Both the position numbers and the translations under genes were made by a program. 58,815 bases of DNA, from the NCBI GenBank assembly GCA_030430845.1, contig JAUIKE010000034.1, positions 1 through 58,815 on the forward strand, read 5' to 3'. The notes under the pieces are model-generated. The model saw only the letters and a list, made by a program, of their open reading frames with translations, searched no databases and was not told where the DNA came from. This document shows positions 14,748 to 23,286 of this stretch, piece by piece. The DNA is from Bacteroidia bacterium. GTDB lineage: Bacteria > Bacteroidota > Bacteroidia > Chitinophagales > Saprospiraceae. The stretch's first letter is position 1. Each line of letters opens with the position of its first letter.

Positions 14748-16868
14748 CTATTTCAATTTCCAGGTAAAACAAGCACCTCCCTTATGATCCGGCCGTGCTC
14801 CGTGCGCATCTGCCGAGCAGAGACTGCCTGCATTGGGGTCAACATTCAAATAGCGATGGTTGTGCAAGGACAGCAGCATGATGTCGCCGTCAAGCATATC
14901 CTGCCACTGGAAGAGAGAGGAATTACCCTTTTCTTCTGGTTCGATGCGCACTTCTGCCAGTCCGCCATGGCCTTTGACGCTTACATAGCCTCCTGTTGCA
15001 ACTGACTGTAGGGTAATTCGGCCATTGCCCCGATCCAGTACTTTGAAGTGAGAAGTCTGGCCTGCTGCAAAGCGACTGTCTGCTGGGACCGGACGAACGT
15101 GATTGCGCCAGTTGACTAATACACTGCCGTCCGCCACGCTATTAAAAACGATGACCTGATCGTGCGGTATGGCCTGGGTCAATCCCTTGCAACGGGGTTC
15201 TGCAACCTCAAAGCTGTTGAAATCGGCATAACCACCTTCCCTTCCCTGAGTATTGAAATTGAATAAGGCATAGCGTACACCCTGGAAAGTCCTCAGTTGA
15301 TAAGGCAAAATGACCTCTCCCCCAATTGCTTCAAAGTTTTCTCCGTCAAAACTATAACTGAAGGTGCCAATGTCGGTATCAAAATTGCCATGGACTCTTA
15401 ACCAGATCTTGGTTTGATCAGTATTCACCCGGATTACTTTTTGTTCTTGTTGGTTAAAAAACTGGAGGTGGTGCCCGTTGGCGTCCTTCACCATGCCTAG
15501 CCAGGCGTAGGGTAAATTTAAAATAGCCAATCCGGCAATGTCTCCGTCTTTCAGGCCGGCAATGTCCAATTCTGTTGTGGCGTAGGATTCCGGTCCCATG
15601 GCACGTTGGGTCAGGGAGTTTCTGGCGTGCCAGAAGGTTTCGGAGGGCAGGGAGTGTAAGCGTAAATATCCTTTTCGTTCATTCAGTGACCATTTTTCCT
15701 CCACGGGCACGTGGTTCCATTGCCATACATTTTTTAGTTCGGGACCGCTGAAATCATCATCTCTTTCAAAAGGGGCTTTGGGGGCGGAAGAAAAGCCGGT
15801 ATTGGGCTTGACCCAGGTACGCGGTGAGCGCGTTAGGTTGCCGGGCAAGCCGAAGTAGGGCCAGCCGTCCTGCCAGGTGACGGGAGAAAGTCCTGTTACC
15901 CGACCGACGGAATTATAATCCAGCATCGACCAGCCCCACCATTCTCCGGATTGAATCTGCACAATACCTCCCTGATGCATGGGGATGCAGCCGACATAGT
16001 TTTCCGGATATTTGATAATATTGTAGGGTGGCCCGTCCTGAGTATTAAAAATGCGCAATCGCTGAGGTACACCAAAGTTTTCCTCAGCGCTCATAACATT
16101 CACCTCATAAGGCCCGTACGGATCATCTGCCCGCAGGCAAACCTGGTAGCAAACCGGATCGTAGTTGGTATTGGTGATGTAATATTTTCCATCAATCTTA
16201 TAAATATGACTGCCTTCGCCGGCTCCGCTGCCGGCTTCGATAATAACTCTTTTGGTGCCGGGAATGGTATCCAATAAATCCTGCGTTAGTTGGATCATAT
16301 TGACCTCATTGTATCCCCAGACGGCATAGACCTTTCCATCGTCATCAAATAGAACGGTGACATCGTGAAGATTGGCATTCATTTTCTTTTGTTTCCAGGG
16401 GCCTCGCGGATCTTTTGCGGAAAAAAGGAGCGTGCCATATCGATTGACATTGGAGAAAATGTAGAAAGTACCGTTGTGATAACGAATGCAAGGAGCCCAA
16501 ATGCCTTGCCCGTAGAAATCAGTGCCATTTTCCATGCTCAATTGAGGCAATACATCCAGCCGGTCGACGGCATAACTGATGAGTTCCCAGTTGACCAGGT
16601 CGCGGGAGTGTAAGACCGGCAGGCCGGGCATGGTGTGCATGGTCGTGCCGGTCAGGTAATAGTCATCGCCTACCCGGATCAGGTCGGGATCAGAGAATTC
16701 TTCGTAAAAGATTGGGTTGGTGAAAGTGCCGTTGCCGTTATCTGCCGTCCAAGTGCAGCTGTTGGCTTCCTGAGGGGAGACGGTAGGCGCTTGGGCCTGA
16801 ATAGAAAATGGGGATATAAATGCAAGCCAAAATGCAGAGACTAGACAACAAATGAAAAATCGGTTCAT
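14748..16868 (-). CDS. Secreted GH43 glycoside hydrolase, multidomain
   Basis: 706 residues from the ATG at 16868, which starts a signal peptide (NRFFICCLVSAFWLAFISPF...). The five-bladed GH43 propeller covers about 40-365: general base Asp in EFSDPDLIRVGDDYYLTGT, the DDDGKVYAVWG blade, and the acid Glu in the GEGSHIYKIDGKYYI region. A beta-sandwich resembling the beta-xylosidase C-terminal domain (about 375-560, FERDDDFSGPELKNVWQWNH...) follows. The last ~135 residues look like a fascin/AbfB-type beta-trefoil (FNSVADGSVLVNWRN..., LLSLHNHRYLNVD). It likely releases xylose or arabinose from hemicellulose in the periplasm or outside. No T9SS sorting tail and no SusCD pair nearby, so it stands outside a classic PUL. 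Confidence 0.9.
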   Translation of the reverse strand: MNRFFICCLVSAFWLAFISPFSIQAQAPTVSPQEANSCTWTADNGNGTFTNPIFYEEFSDPDLIRVGDDYYLTGTTMHTMPGLPVLHSRDLVNWELISYAVDRLDVLPQLSMENGTDFYGQGIWAPCIRYHNGTFYIFSNVNRYGTLLFSAKDPRGPWKQKKMNANLHDVTVLFDDDGKVYAVWGYNEVNMIQLTQDLLDTIPGTKRVIIEAGSGAGEGSHIYKIDGKYYITNTNYDPVCYQVCLRADDPYGPYEVNVMSAEENFGVPQRLRIFNTQDGPPYNIIKYPENYVGCIPMHQGGIVQIQSGEWWGWSMLDYNSVGRVTGLSPVTWQDGWPYFGLPGNLTRSPRTWVKPNTGFSSAPKAPFERDDDFSGPELKNVWQWNHVPVEEKWSLNERKGYLRLHSLPSETFWHARNSLTQRAMGPESYATTELDIAGLKDGDIAGLAILNLPYAWLGMVKDANGHHLQFFNQQEQKVIRVNTDQTKIWLRVHGNFDTDIGTFSYSFDGENFEAIGGEVILPYQLRTFQGVRYALFNFNTQGREGGYADFNSFEVAEPRCKGLTQAIPHDQVIVFNSVADGSVLVNWRNHVRPVPADSRFAAGQTSHFKVLDRGNGRITLQSVATGGYVSVKGHGGLAEVRIEPEEKGNSSLFQWQDMLDGDIMLLSLHNHRYLNVDPNAGSLCSADAHGARPDHKGGACFTWKLK

Positions 16869-16922
16869 AGATGTAATTTTTTTTGACACCGTGGGCACTG
16901 ATTTAGCGGACTATAATATTTT

Positions 16923-17579
16923 CTATTTTATTTTTATCCTCGTTTCTTCTCCAGCCAAAATGACGGAAGCTTCTCCATCATTCGATATTTCAACGATATC
17001 ATCATATTGAGGCTCAACGACCATGGTTCCGTTTTTATCAATCAGGCCCCATTTCCCATTTTCCCAGAAGGAATGCTCATCTTCTCTGATCAATTCACAA
17101 TTTGGGCAAACGGGGGCATATTGGTTTTCAAAAGGTTTGGCGCCTGAGAATTGAGGCTTGATTTTGATTTCTCCAGTTTGGGCATCTGCGTAGCCCATTT
17201 TCCCATCCTGGATGATTCTGAAGTACCCGTCGCTGGGATAGTCCGGGCCATTGTCATAAACAAATACCTGGTATAAAACCTCTTCGTCTCTGTTAATCGC
17301 GATCATTTCTTTATCCTGGTCCAGTACAATGGCGTAGTTGTCAAAGGTTTCCGAAAAACACAGCAGGTATTTTTGACAGTCGATCATCATTTTTCCTTTA
17401 GCATCCACATAGGCACAGGATTCGGAGACTTCCCCTTCACAGTCTAACACCCAAGGGCCCTGTTCGGAAGGACCACCACAAGCGGTGACCAGCAACATTC
17501 CTATAATGGCAAGTGATTTTATGGACAGTCTGAATGCTTCACAGATCGAATTATTCAAGAGGTTGTGTTGAATGCTCAT
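16923..17579 (-). CDS. WG-repeat lipoprotein
   Basis: A 218-residue protein with a lipobox (LLVTAC, Cys at about 34) preceded by a hydrophobic helix. The middle and C-terminal parts carry WG/KWG beta-hairpin repeats: DGKMGYADAQTGEIKIKPQFSGAKPF and NGKWGLIDKNGTMVVEPQYDDIVE. Such repeats are common in Bacteroidota surface proteins and are thought to mediate binding. Four extra Cys in the mature part (CEGEVSESCAY, CQKYLLC, CPNC) suggest disulfides. It lies between the GH43 and S10 peptidase genes on the same strand. Role unknown. Confidence 0.8.
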   Translation of the reverse strand: MSIQHNLLNNSICEAFRLSIKSLAIIGMLLVTACGGPSEQGPWVLDCEGEVSESCAYVDAKGKMMIDCQKYLLCFSETFDNYAIVLDQDKEMIAINRDEEVLYQVFVYDNGPDYPSDGYFRIIQDGKMGYADAQTGEIKIKPQFSGAKPFENQYAPVCPNCELIREDEHSFWENGKWGLIDKNGTMVVEPQYDDIVEISNDGEASVILAGEETRIKIK

Positions 17580-17622
17580 TTTTTGTGTTTTTATTGTTCA
17601 TTATCATTTTTTCCTAAACCAT

Positions 17623-19134
17623 TTAGAGGCGCTCCTTTAAAAACGCTCTCATATCTCTGTTCAAAGCCTTCAGGTCCTCTTCATGCACATACATCATATG
17701 CCCGGCTTCGTAATACTTCATGGAAATACGGCTTTGATCGATCCCGTGCCGGCTGAAGGTATATTCGGCATCAAAAAAGGGCGTAATGAGGTCATAATAA
17801 CCGTTGGCCACCATTACATGCAGGTCTTTATTTCGTCGAAGGGCATTACTCAATCGGCGGCTGACATTCACATAGGAAGGTTCCCAGTAGGCATTCTTGG
17901 ATACGGGGCGCCAATTCCAGGAGCGGCCGACGGATCCGTTGGATGTTTTGTAGGGACGATCCATGTTTACTTTCAGGGAGGCCGCGAAATAGTGGTTGAG
18001 GGCGGCTGTGTAAGCACTCGAAATAGAGCTGCTGGCCGCATCACCCAGGGTGGGTCTTTCGGCTACCTGATCGGGTTCTTCTATGAGGTATCGACTGTCG
18101 AGGCCACCTACTACTTTGCCTTCATTTCTCAGTAATTCTTTTCTAAACCGAGGGGCCAGCACTCTTAGGTCGGAGCGCAGGATATAGGTTTTATCCAAAC
18201 CCGTAAAATAGGCCAACTTCTCAGCGATGATATTCTTTTGGTTTTCACTTAATAAAGCTCCCCGAAACAGGGCTGAGGAGTATTCGTCATAGGCAAACTC
18301 CCGGCACTCCTGTACGAAAGCTTCCAGCGTTTTCCCTTGCCCTGCTTTTTTGTGATACCAGGCCGTAGCGGCCATGGTTGGTAAGTAGGTAATATAGGCC
18401 ACGAGGTTGTCGTGCACCGGCGTAGAGCCGGTATAATCGAGCGCCTGTGAAATGAGGATGAGGCCATTCAGTGCCACGTTTTGCCCTCCGCCTTCGAGCG
18501 CTTCAGCTACGGCCGCCGCACGAGTTGTTCCAAAACTTTCTCCGGCAATGAACTTAGGAGCATTCCAGCGCTTGTGTTCGGTAATCCACAAGCGAATAAA
18601 TTGCGCGATGGAGGAGGCATCTTCATTGAGCCCCCAGTAATCCTCGGTTTTTCCCTTACCAATGACCTGGCTAAAGCCCGTTCCAACGGGGTCTATGAAG
18701 ACGAGGTCGGCCAGATCTAAAAGACAGCCTTCATTTGACACCAAAGGGTAAGGAGCGCCGCCATCATCTTCGCTGGCCTCGCTATCGACCTGTACGAGTT
18801 GAGGGCCGAAGAGCCCCATGTGCAACCATACGGAAGCAGAGCCCGGCCCTCCATTGAAAATGAAGACAACCGGGCGTCGGGCCGATTCTTGTACGCCTTT
18901 TAACAGGTAAGTGGTTGACCATATGGAAGCGGCCGGTTCGCCTTCGCTATTTTTGAGATAAGTTTCACCTGCTATTACCTGGTAGGATATGGAATTGCCC
19001 TGCAATTCCATTTGGTGCTCAGAGGTGAAGGCCTTAGGGGGAACGAGGGGTTTGGCAGTTGAATTTGTTTTTTCCTGGCAGAAGATAGTAATGAAAAAAA
19101 AGAGCGAAAGGAAGGTAATTAGAAGTTGCTTCAT
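17623..19134 (-). CDS. S10 family serine carboxypeptidase
   Basis: A 503-residue exported peptidase with signal peptide (KQLLITFLSLFFFITIFC). Visible S10 signatures: FIFNGGPGSASVWLHMG (oxyanion region), nucleophile FIAGESFGTTRAA, acid region NGYYDLITPF and catalytic His in YYEAGHMMYVHE. Like other bacterial S10 enzymes it removes C-terminal amino acids from peptides at acidic pH, probably in the periplasm. It lies upstream of the WG lipoprotein on the same strand (43-bp gap). Confidence 0.93.
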   Translation of the reverse strand: MKQLLITFLSLFFFITIFCQEKTNSTAKPLVPPKAFTSEHQMELQGNSISYQVIAGETYLKNSEGEPAASIWSTTYLLKGVQESARRPVVFIFNGGPGSASVWLHMGLFGPQLVQVDSEASEDDGGAPYPLVSNEGCLLDLADLVFIDPVGTGFSQVIGKGKTEDYWGLNEDASSIAQFIRLWITEHKRWNAPKFIAGESFGTTRAAAVAEALEGGGQNVALNGLILISQALDYTGSTPVHDNLVAYITYLPTMAATAWYHKKAGQGKTLEAFVQECREFAYDEYSSALFRGALLSENQKNIIAEKLAYFTGLDKTYILRSDLRVLAPRFRKELLRNEGKVVGGLDSRYLIEEPDQVAERPTLGDAASSSISSAYTAALNHYFAASLKVNMDRPYKTSNGSVGRSWNWRPVSKNAYWEPSYVNVSRRLSNALRRNKDLHVMVANGYYDLITPFFDAEYTFSRHGIDQSRISMKYYEAGHMMYVHEEDLKALNRDMRAFLKERL

Positions 19135-19236
19135 TTTTTAATTTTTAGACACGGCATGCACCGGAGACAACACATTTTTTGAGCAATTAATTTAAGCCTT
19201 TTTTATGGTTTATTATTCGTAATGGCGCTGAGCAAA

Positions 19237-19299
19237 AAAAAAGAGAGGCTGCTCATAACTCCTTCCATACGGACCGTCGGGTCGTCGTTATGAGCAGCC
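19237..19299 (-). terminator. Intrinsic terminator of the cold-shock gene
   Basis: A 13-bp perfect stem (19247-19259/19287-19299, arm GGCTGCTCATAAC) with a 27-nt loop containing a small ACGGACCGT hairpin. On the minus strand it is followed by a run of nine T, and it lies 40 bp past the stop of the 19339-19800 gene. Confidence 0.8.
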
Positions 19300-19338
19300 C
19301 CCCTTTCATTCTTTGTTTGTTCACGTTTTCAGATAGGG

Positions 19339-19800
19339 CTATTTATCCAGGCTGACATTGACTGCAGAGGGTCCTTTGGCTCCCATTTCTACTTCAAAGG
19401 TCACTTTGTCATTGTCTTTGATGAGGTCGTTGGTGTTGTTCATGTGAACAAAAATATTTTCTTTGGTATCTGTATCGATGATGAAGCCGAAGCCCTTATC
19501 GTGGTTAAAAAACTTGACAGAGCCTTTGCGAATTTTTTCTTCTTCTGAGATTTCTTCTTTTGGAGGAATGCCAATTACGATATCTTCCGCTTTTATTTTT
19601 TTCTTTTTGGCAGGGTCCGGGGGGCTGTCTGTTAGATTACCATTTTCATCCACATAGGACAACATATCTTCAAAAGATTTGGGGCCGTTCTGTTCTTTTT
19701 CCAATTTGCGCTGTTGACGGCGCTCTAGTTTAGCCTGCTTCTTTTTACGACGTTTTTTTTCTTTTTCTTTTTTACTGAAAGACTGATGAGATTTCGACAT
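19339..19800 (-). CDS. Cold-shock domain protein with basic N-terminal tail
   Basis: A 153-residue protein. Residues 1-40 are an extremely Lys/Arg-rich, Ser-containing tail (KKEKEKKRRKKKQAKLERRQQRK); a linker follows, then a cold-shock domain at about 91-152. The domain has RNP1 KGFGFI and RNP2 ENIFVHM in the usual order (KGSVKFFNHDKGFGFI). It binds single-stranded RNA or DNA, most likely as an RNA chaperone. The basic tail, found in a Bacteroidota-specific group, would add general nucleic-acid affinity or ribosome contact (inference). It has its own strong terminator. Confidence 0.93.
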   Translation of the reverse strand: MSKSHQSFSKKEKEKKRRKKKQAKLERRQQRKLEKEQNGPKSFEDMLSYVDENGNLTDSPPDPAKKKKIKAEDIVIGIPPKEEISEEEKIRKGSVKFFNHDKGFGFIIDTDTKENIFVHMNNTNDLIKDNDKVTFEVEMGAKGPSAVNVSLDK

Positions 19801-19989
19801 ATATTAGTTTGTTTGTTACAAATGTTTACCTATTGAAGGTGAGACCATCGGTAAACAGACAGAGGGAAGGATGCAAACAAACGGCAGTCAATTCAACAAG
19901 TTGCTTAAAGGTACTGAAATTAATCTGCAAATGCTCGTTCTTTGATGGTAAATGCAGGAGAAGCATTGTGGTTTTAGCTTTGCCCTCTT

Positions 19990-21058
19990 TCAAAACCGGT
20001 GGGTGTAGGTCACCTTCATCACTCCTACATTCGAAGTAGTCTGAAAGCGTCCCAACACATCTACCCAGTTGTGGTTGTACACCAGAAAAATATCTGAACC
20101 GGGGGTAATAGTATACCTGAAACGATTGTTCATGCCCAGCCGTTTACTGACATCATCATATTGAATATTGGCTGATAGGGAGACAAAGGGGGTAAAGTCA
20201 AAATTTCCGACAAATCGAAAAAGGTTGGTATTAAAATCTCCTTCTGCCAGTCTTACCCTGGTGTGTTGATAGACGCCGCTCAGATTTATCCCGGGTACTG
20301 GCCTGATGGTCAACTCATTTTCATAAGCGGTACTGGTTCCCGACCAAAAGCCACCGGTGCTTATTTCCAAGCTGTAAACAATCTTTCTAAAACTGGCTGT
20401 TGACAACTCGATATTGTGTATCCAGTTGGTATAGTCATCAATAGGAATGACAATCGATCCATCCCCAGGATATCGAAATCACCTTCCAGCTGCTCGAAGT
20501 TTCGAATGAATTGGTAGGATATTTCATCGCCACTTTCAAAGCGGACCTCTAAAGGAGTGAAGCGCATGTTCTGTGTCAGTTTTTCCCAGTCTTTGTTCAA
20601 ACTGGTCCCTGGCCGATGCTAAGGACACCATCTCCCATCAGTCCGCCAGGGTTGATCTCAAAAAAATAAGCGTTGCGACCATCCTGATAAGTGTCCAGTA
20701 TCCACATGAATCGATCATCGGTGCTTAAGGGGGCATCTCGGCGCTTTTGAAAAGATTTGATTCCTGAAGGATCGGAATCGTAGAAAACAGCCCCGATGTA
20801 TAGGTTGTTGTCATCATAAGCGATTTTGATAATGGTCTTTTCAGTAGGTTGACCTCCTTCAACCGGTTCTTGCATGAGGAAGTTACTGCTACCTGGATTC
20901 TCTTCCCAGAAGGCCTCCTCCAGGCGGCCGTCCAGAATAATTTGGGAAAGCTCAATTTGCTGGGCATGAATGGTTTTGATGGCAGCCTCCCCATTGCTTT
21001 GACTTTGAACAACTGCCACGGATAGTAGAAAAAAGAGAGAGGAGTAAATTGGTTTCAT
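19990..21058 (-). pseudogene. Decayed CBM9/DUF5916 outer-membrane protein
   Basis: Three reading frames together spell fragments of one DUF5916 protein. Frame 1 (21058-20597) has the signal peptide and the CBM9-like N-terminus (IILDGRLEEAFWEE..., YIGAVFYDSDPSGI, NAYFFEINPGGLMGDGVL). It stops at 20597 at the point where an N-K-D-W segment begins in another frame. Frame 2 (to about 20475) jumps to the C-terminal barrel (RFESGDEISYQFIRNFEQLEGDF). A second frameshift near 20475 then leads to the last part (GSIVIPIDDYTNW..., YDDVSKRLGMNNRFRYTITPGSDIFLVYNHNW), ending at 19990. DUF5916 proteins are about 700-850 residues and only about 350 remain, so roughly 400 central residues are deleted. Confidence 0.88.
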
Positions 21059-21088
21059 GAATTGTCGGGTTAAAGGGAAATGATAAAA

Positions 21089-22171
21089 TCAGCCAATTAC
21101 TTCTTCATAAATCCTGTACACATTTTTCCCCATAATTTTCTCCACCTCATCCTCGGACAAACCTCTTTTTTTCAAGCCTTCCCAAATCACCTCCATTCTT
21201 CGGGGGCCGTTCAGTTTTTCCATAAAAAGCGGGAAATCCTGCTCCGGATAATCGGGGCCTAATTCGGATTTGAGTTCAGCTACATATTCAGGAGTGAGTG
21301 CCACATACCGATGGTCGCGATCGCTGCCGATGCCGACATGATCAATGCCGGCTATCTTTATGGCATGCTGGATGTGATTGAGGTAATGTTCAAAGGCCCC
21401 TTCTCGAATATTAGTAATAAAAGGGCGGAGCTGGCAAATACCCACCACTCCACCTTTATCGGCTAGGAGGCGAAGATTTTCATCGGTAGTATTGCGTGTG
21501 TTTTTGTAAACATCCATGCAAGCGGTATGCGAAACGATCACCGGTGATTGGGAGGCTTTGATGGTATCAGCCATGGTGGTCATATTGGCATGAGAGAGGT
21601 CGATGAGCATGTTCGTGCTGTTCATTTTTTCGACCAGCTCCATACCGAATTCCGTCAACCCGGCATTGGTCCTTTCCTTGCAACCGGCTCCGGCCCAGTT
21701 TTGGTAGTTGTAGGTGATCTGAATGGATCGAACTCCCAGGCCATAATAGACATCTACCATATCCAGGTTGCGGCCAACAGGAGTGGAGTTTTGGAACAGA
21801 TAGAACAGGGCTAGTTTGCCATCCTTTTTGGCCTTGTCAAGATCAGCAACTGAAGTCGCTTTAGCCAATAGGTCAGGATGGGCTTTGATATAGCGATCAT
21901 ATTCCAGGATTCCGTCTCTGGCTGTGTCGACAGCATCCTGTTCGTAGGTCTTCGGATCGCAAAGTGTAACCGTCACAGCATTCATACCGCTGGCTATGAT
22001 TTCTTTGAGCAGTTCTGGAGGATACACATTACGGACCTCCCCCATGGCATCCATGACTATGGCAGTTTGAGGGCTTTTTAGTTTTTGATTACTAAGAGCC
22101 CATGAAGGTACACCGATAGCTGATGCCCCCAGGAAAGTACTGCCGGAATGAAGAAAATGTCTGCGATCCAT
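21089..22171 (-). CDS. M19 dipeptidase-like protein with altered metal site
   Basis: A 360-residue renal-dipeptidase (M19) family protein with a twin-arginine-type signal (DRRHFLHSGSTFLG). Conserved: His in LIDLSHANM, His in VIVSHTACM, substrate-carboxylate Arg in KNTRNTTDE, and Asp in HVGIGSDRDHR. Changed: the N-terminal metal pair HxD of the DGHND motif reads DAMGE, and the bridging Glu of the VEGG motif reads Gln (YLFQNST). Two of the usual zinc-ligand positions plus the bridging acid are therefore lost. It may bind a single metal, use a different reaction, or be a non-peptidase member of the family. It starts 31 bp beyond the DUF5916 remnant. Confidence 0.85.
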   Translation of the reverse strand: MDRRHFLHSGSTFLGASAIGVPSWALSNQKLKSPQTAIVMDAMGEVRNVYPPELLKEIIASGMNAVTVTLCDPKTYEQDAVDTARDGILEYDRYIKAHPDLLAKATSVADLDKAKKDGKLALFYLFQNSTPVGRNLDMVDVYYGLGVRSIQITYNYQNWAGAGCKERTNAGLTEFGMELVEKMNSTNMLIDLSHANMTTMADTIKASQSPVIVSHTACMDVYKNTRNTTDENLRLLADKGGVVGICQLRPFITNIREGAFEHYLNHIQHAIKIAGIDHVGIGSDRDHRYVALTPEYVAELKSELGPDYPEQDFPLFMEKLNGPRRMEVIWEGLKKRGLSEDEVEKIMGKNVYRIYEEVIG

Positions 22172-22548
22172 ATAGATTCTTTAATTTGGTCTGTGAATAA
22201 GTTTAAATCAGGTTCATATTAGGGAGGATCTCATTTGACAACTGTGTCAGAAATAGTCGAAAAGAAGCAATTACTAATAGCCGATGTTGAACAAAACCTA
22301 AAGGTAACTAAAGCAATTCGTTCTAATTTCAACTATATTTACAGTAAGGCTTCAGACGCCTAAAAAACACCCAAACAATCCGCAAATCACAAAAAATTGA
22401 CCTCCAGCCTTTTACAAAGAAAACAGCTGTTGAAATACCCATACTAGTTTTTTACTTTTGGCACCGGTGTCGTTCAACATCAGAGCAGAAAGTTTTGGCT
22501 TCCAGCCAACTTTCGTTCTTAGTTATTGTAGGCAGTTTTTATTTTACT
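22172..22548. other. 377-bp intergenic region with short ORF
   Basis: It holds the 43-codon frame at 22235-22363 (listed separately) and a bulged inverted repeat around 22489-22516 (GAAAGTT..GGCT/AGCC..AACTTTC) of unknown role. No convincing promoter, RNA gene or named repeat seen. Confidence 0.4.
22235..22363 (+). pseudogene. Possible HsdS C-terminal remnant, short ORF
   Basis: A 42-residue frame from TTG (22235) to TAA (22361-22363), preceded by an AGGGAGG stretch and by an in-frame stop at 22220. The peptide is a charged amphipathic helix: SEIVEKKQLLIADVEQNL followed by KVTKAIRSNFNYIYSKA. This layout (I/V-E-x-K...E-x-x-L-x-x-x-K-A-I-R-x-x) resembles the C-terminal coiled coil of type I restriction specificity (HsdS) subunits. 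No other HsdS, HsdM or HsdR sequence is present. It could equally be a chance frame. Confidence 0.25.
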
Positions 22549-23166
22549 TCAGTCATATTGACCTTCTTCTTTTAAATGTTCAATTAACTCTTCAGTTTCC
22601 TCAACGACTCGCTTATCGAAATGCTTTAAATAAACTTCCTGAATAATTTCTTTTGAAATTTCTTGAGGTATATACCAAAATAACCCAACCGCCTTATAAG
22701 CAGCAAAATACATTTGCGGACCGTAAGCTTTTGGTTCATATTTAACTTTCCCAATTTTTTCAATAACTCTAGGAATTAAATTGGAATTCCTTTTTGCTGT
22801 TAACTCAACCTGGTCGTCGTTATGAATACAAATATCTGTTAGCTGGTGTAGAAGCCAGGATTCTTTATCTCCATTTTGACTCTCTTTGAATTCTTTTGTT
22901 ATCAAATCTGCAATTTCAAATAATAATTCAAAATGATTATCCTCTTCTATGAAGTCAATTCGCATAGCTTGAATTACTAAAAGAACGAAATCATATTTTC
23001 TAAGGCTTTTGGTTTTCTTTACTTCTAAAAGTGTATTTTTTAATAAGGGCCTTATCTTTCCAGTTTCGATATTCTCTTTGAACCAACTTCTATACTTTTC
23101 AAACGTAGAATATCCTTCTCTGTATTGGTATTGATTCAGAATTTCATCATATTCGGGTTGGACCAT
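22549..23166 (-). CDS. Hypothetical helical protein, AT-rich
   Basis: A 205-residue cytoplasmic protein without signal peptide or membrane segment, mostly alpha-helical with many Glu/Lys (KENIETGKIRPLLKNTLLEVKK, FELLFEIADLITKEFKES, EEISKEIIQEVYLKHF). No family recognised. Codon use is more AT-rich than the flanking M19 and epimerase genes, suggesting recent acquisition (impression, not measured). It stands alone with long flanking spacers. Confidence 0.6.
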   Translation of the reverse strand: MVQPEYDEILNQYQYREGYSTFEKYRSWFKENIETGKIRPLLKNTLLEVKKTKSLRKYDFVLLVIQAMRIDFIEEDNHFELLFEIADLITKEFKESQNGDKESWLLHQLTDICIHNDDQVELTAKRNSNLIPRVIEKIGKVKYEPKAYGPQMYFAAYKAVGLFWYIPQEISKEIIQEVYLKHFDKRVVEETEELIEHLKEEGQYD

Positions 23167-23286
23167 TTTTCTTTTTTCTAATTATCTACAACCTCTTGCT
23201 ATGCGCCCTTAAGTTTAGGATACACCATTATATCCTAAAACTTCTTATCAAAGAATTGCCTTACTCGTGATTTCACAATTTCCCAT

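Noticed and set aside
17683..18135. 150-codon plus-strand ORF
   Set aside because: Lies wholly antisense within the S10 carboxypeptidase coding region.
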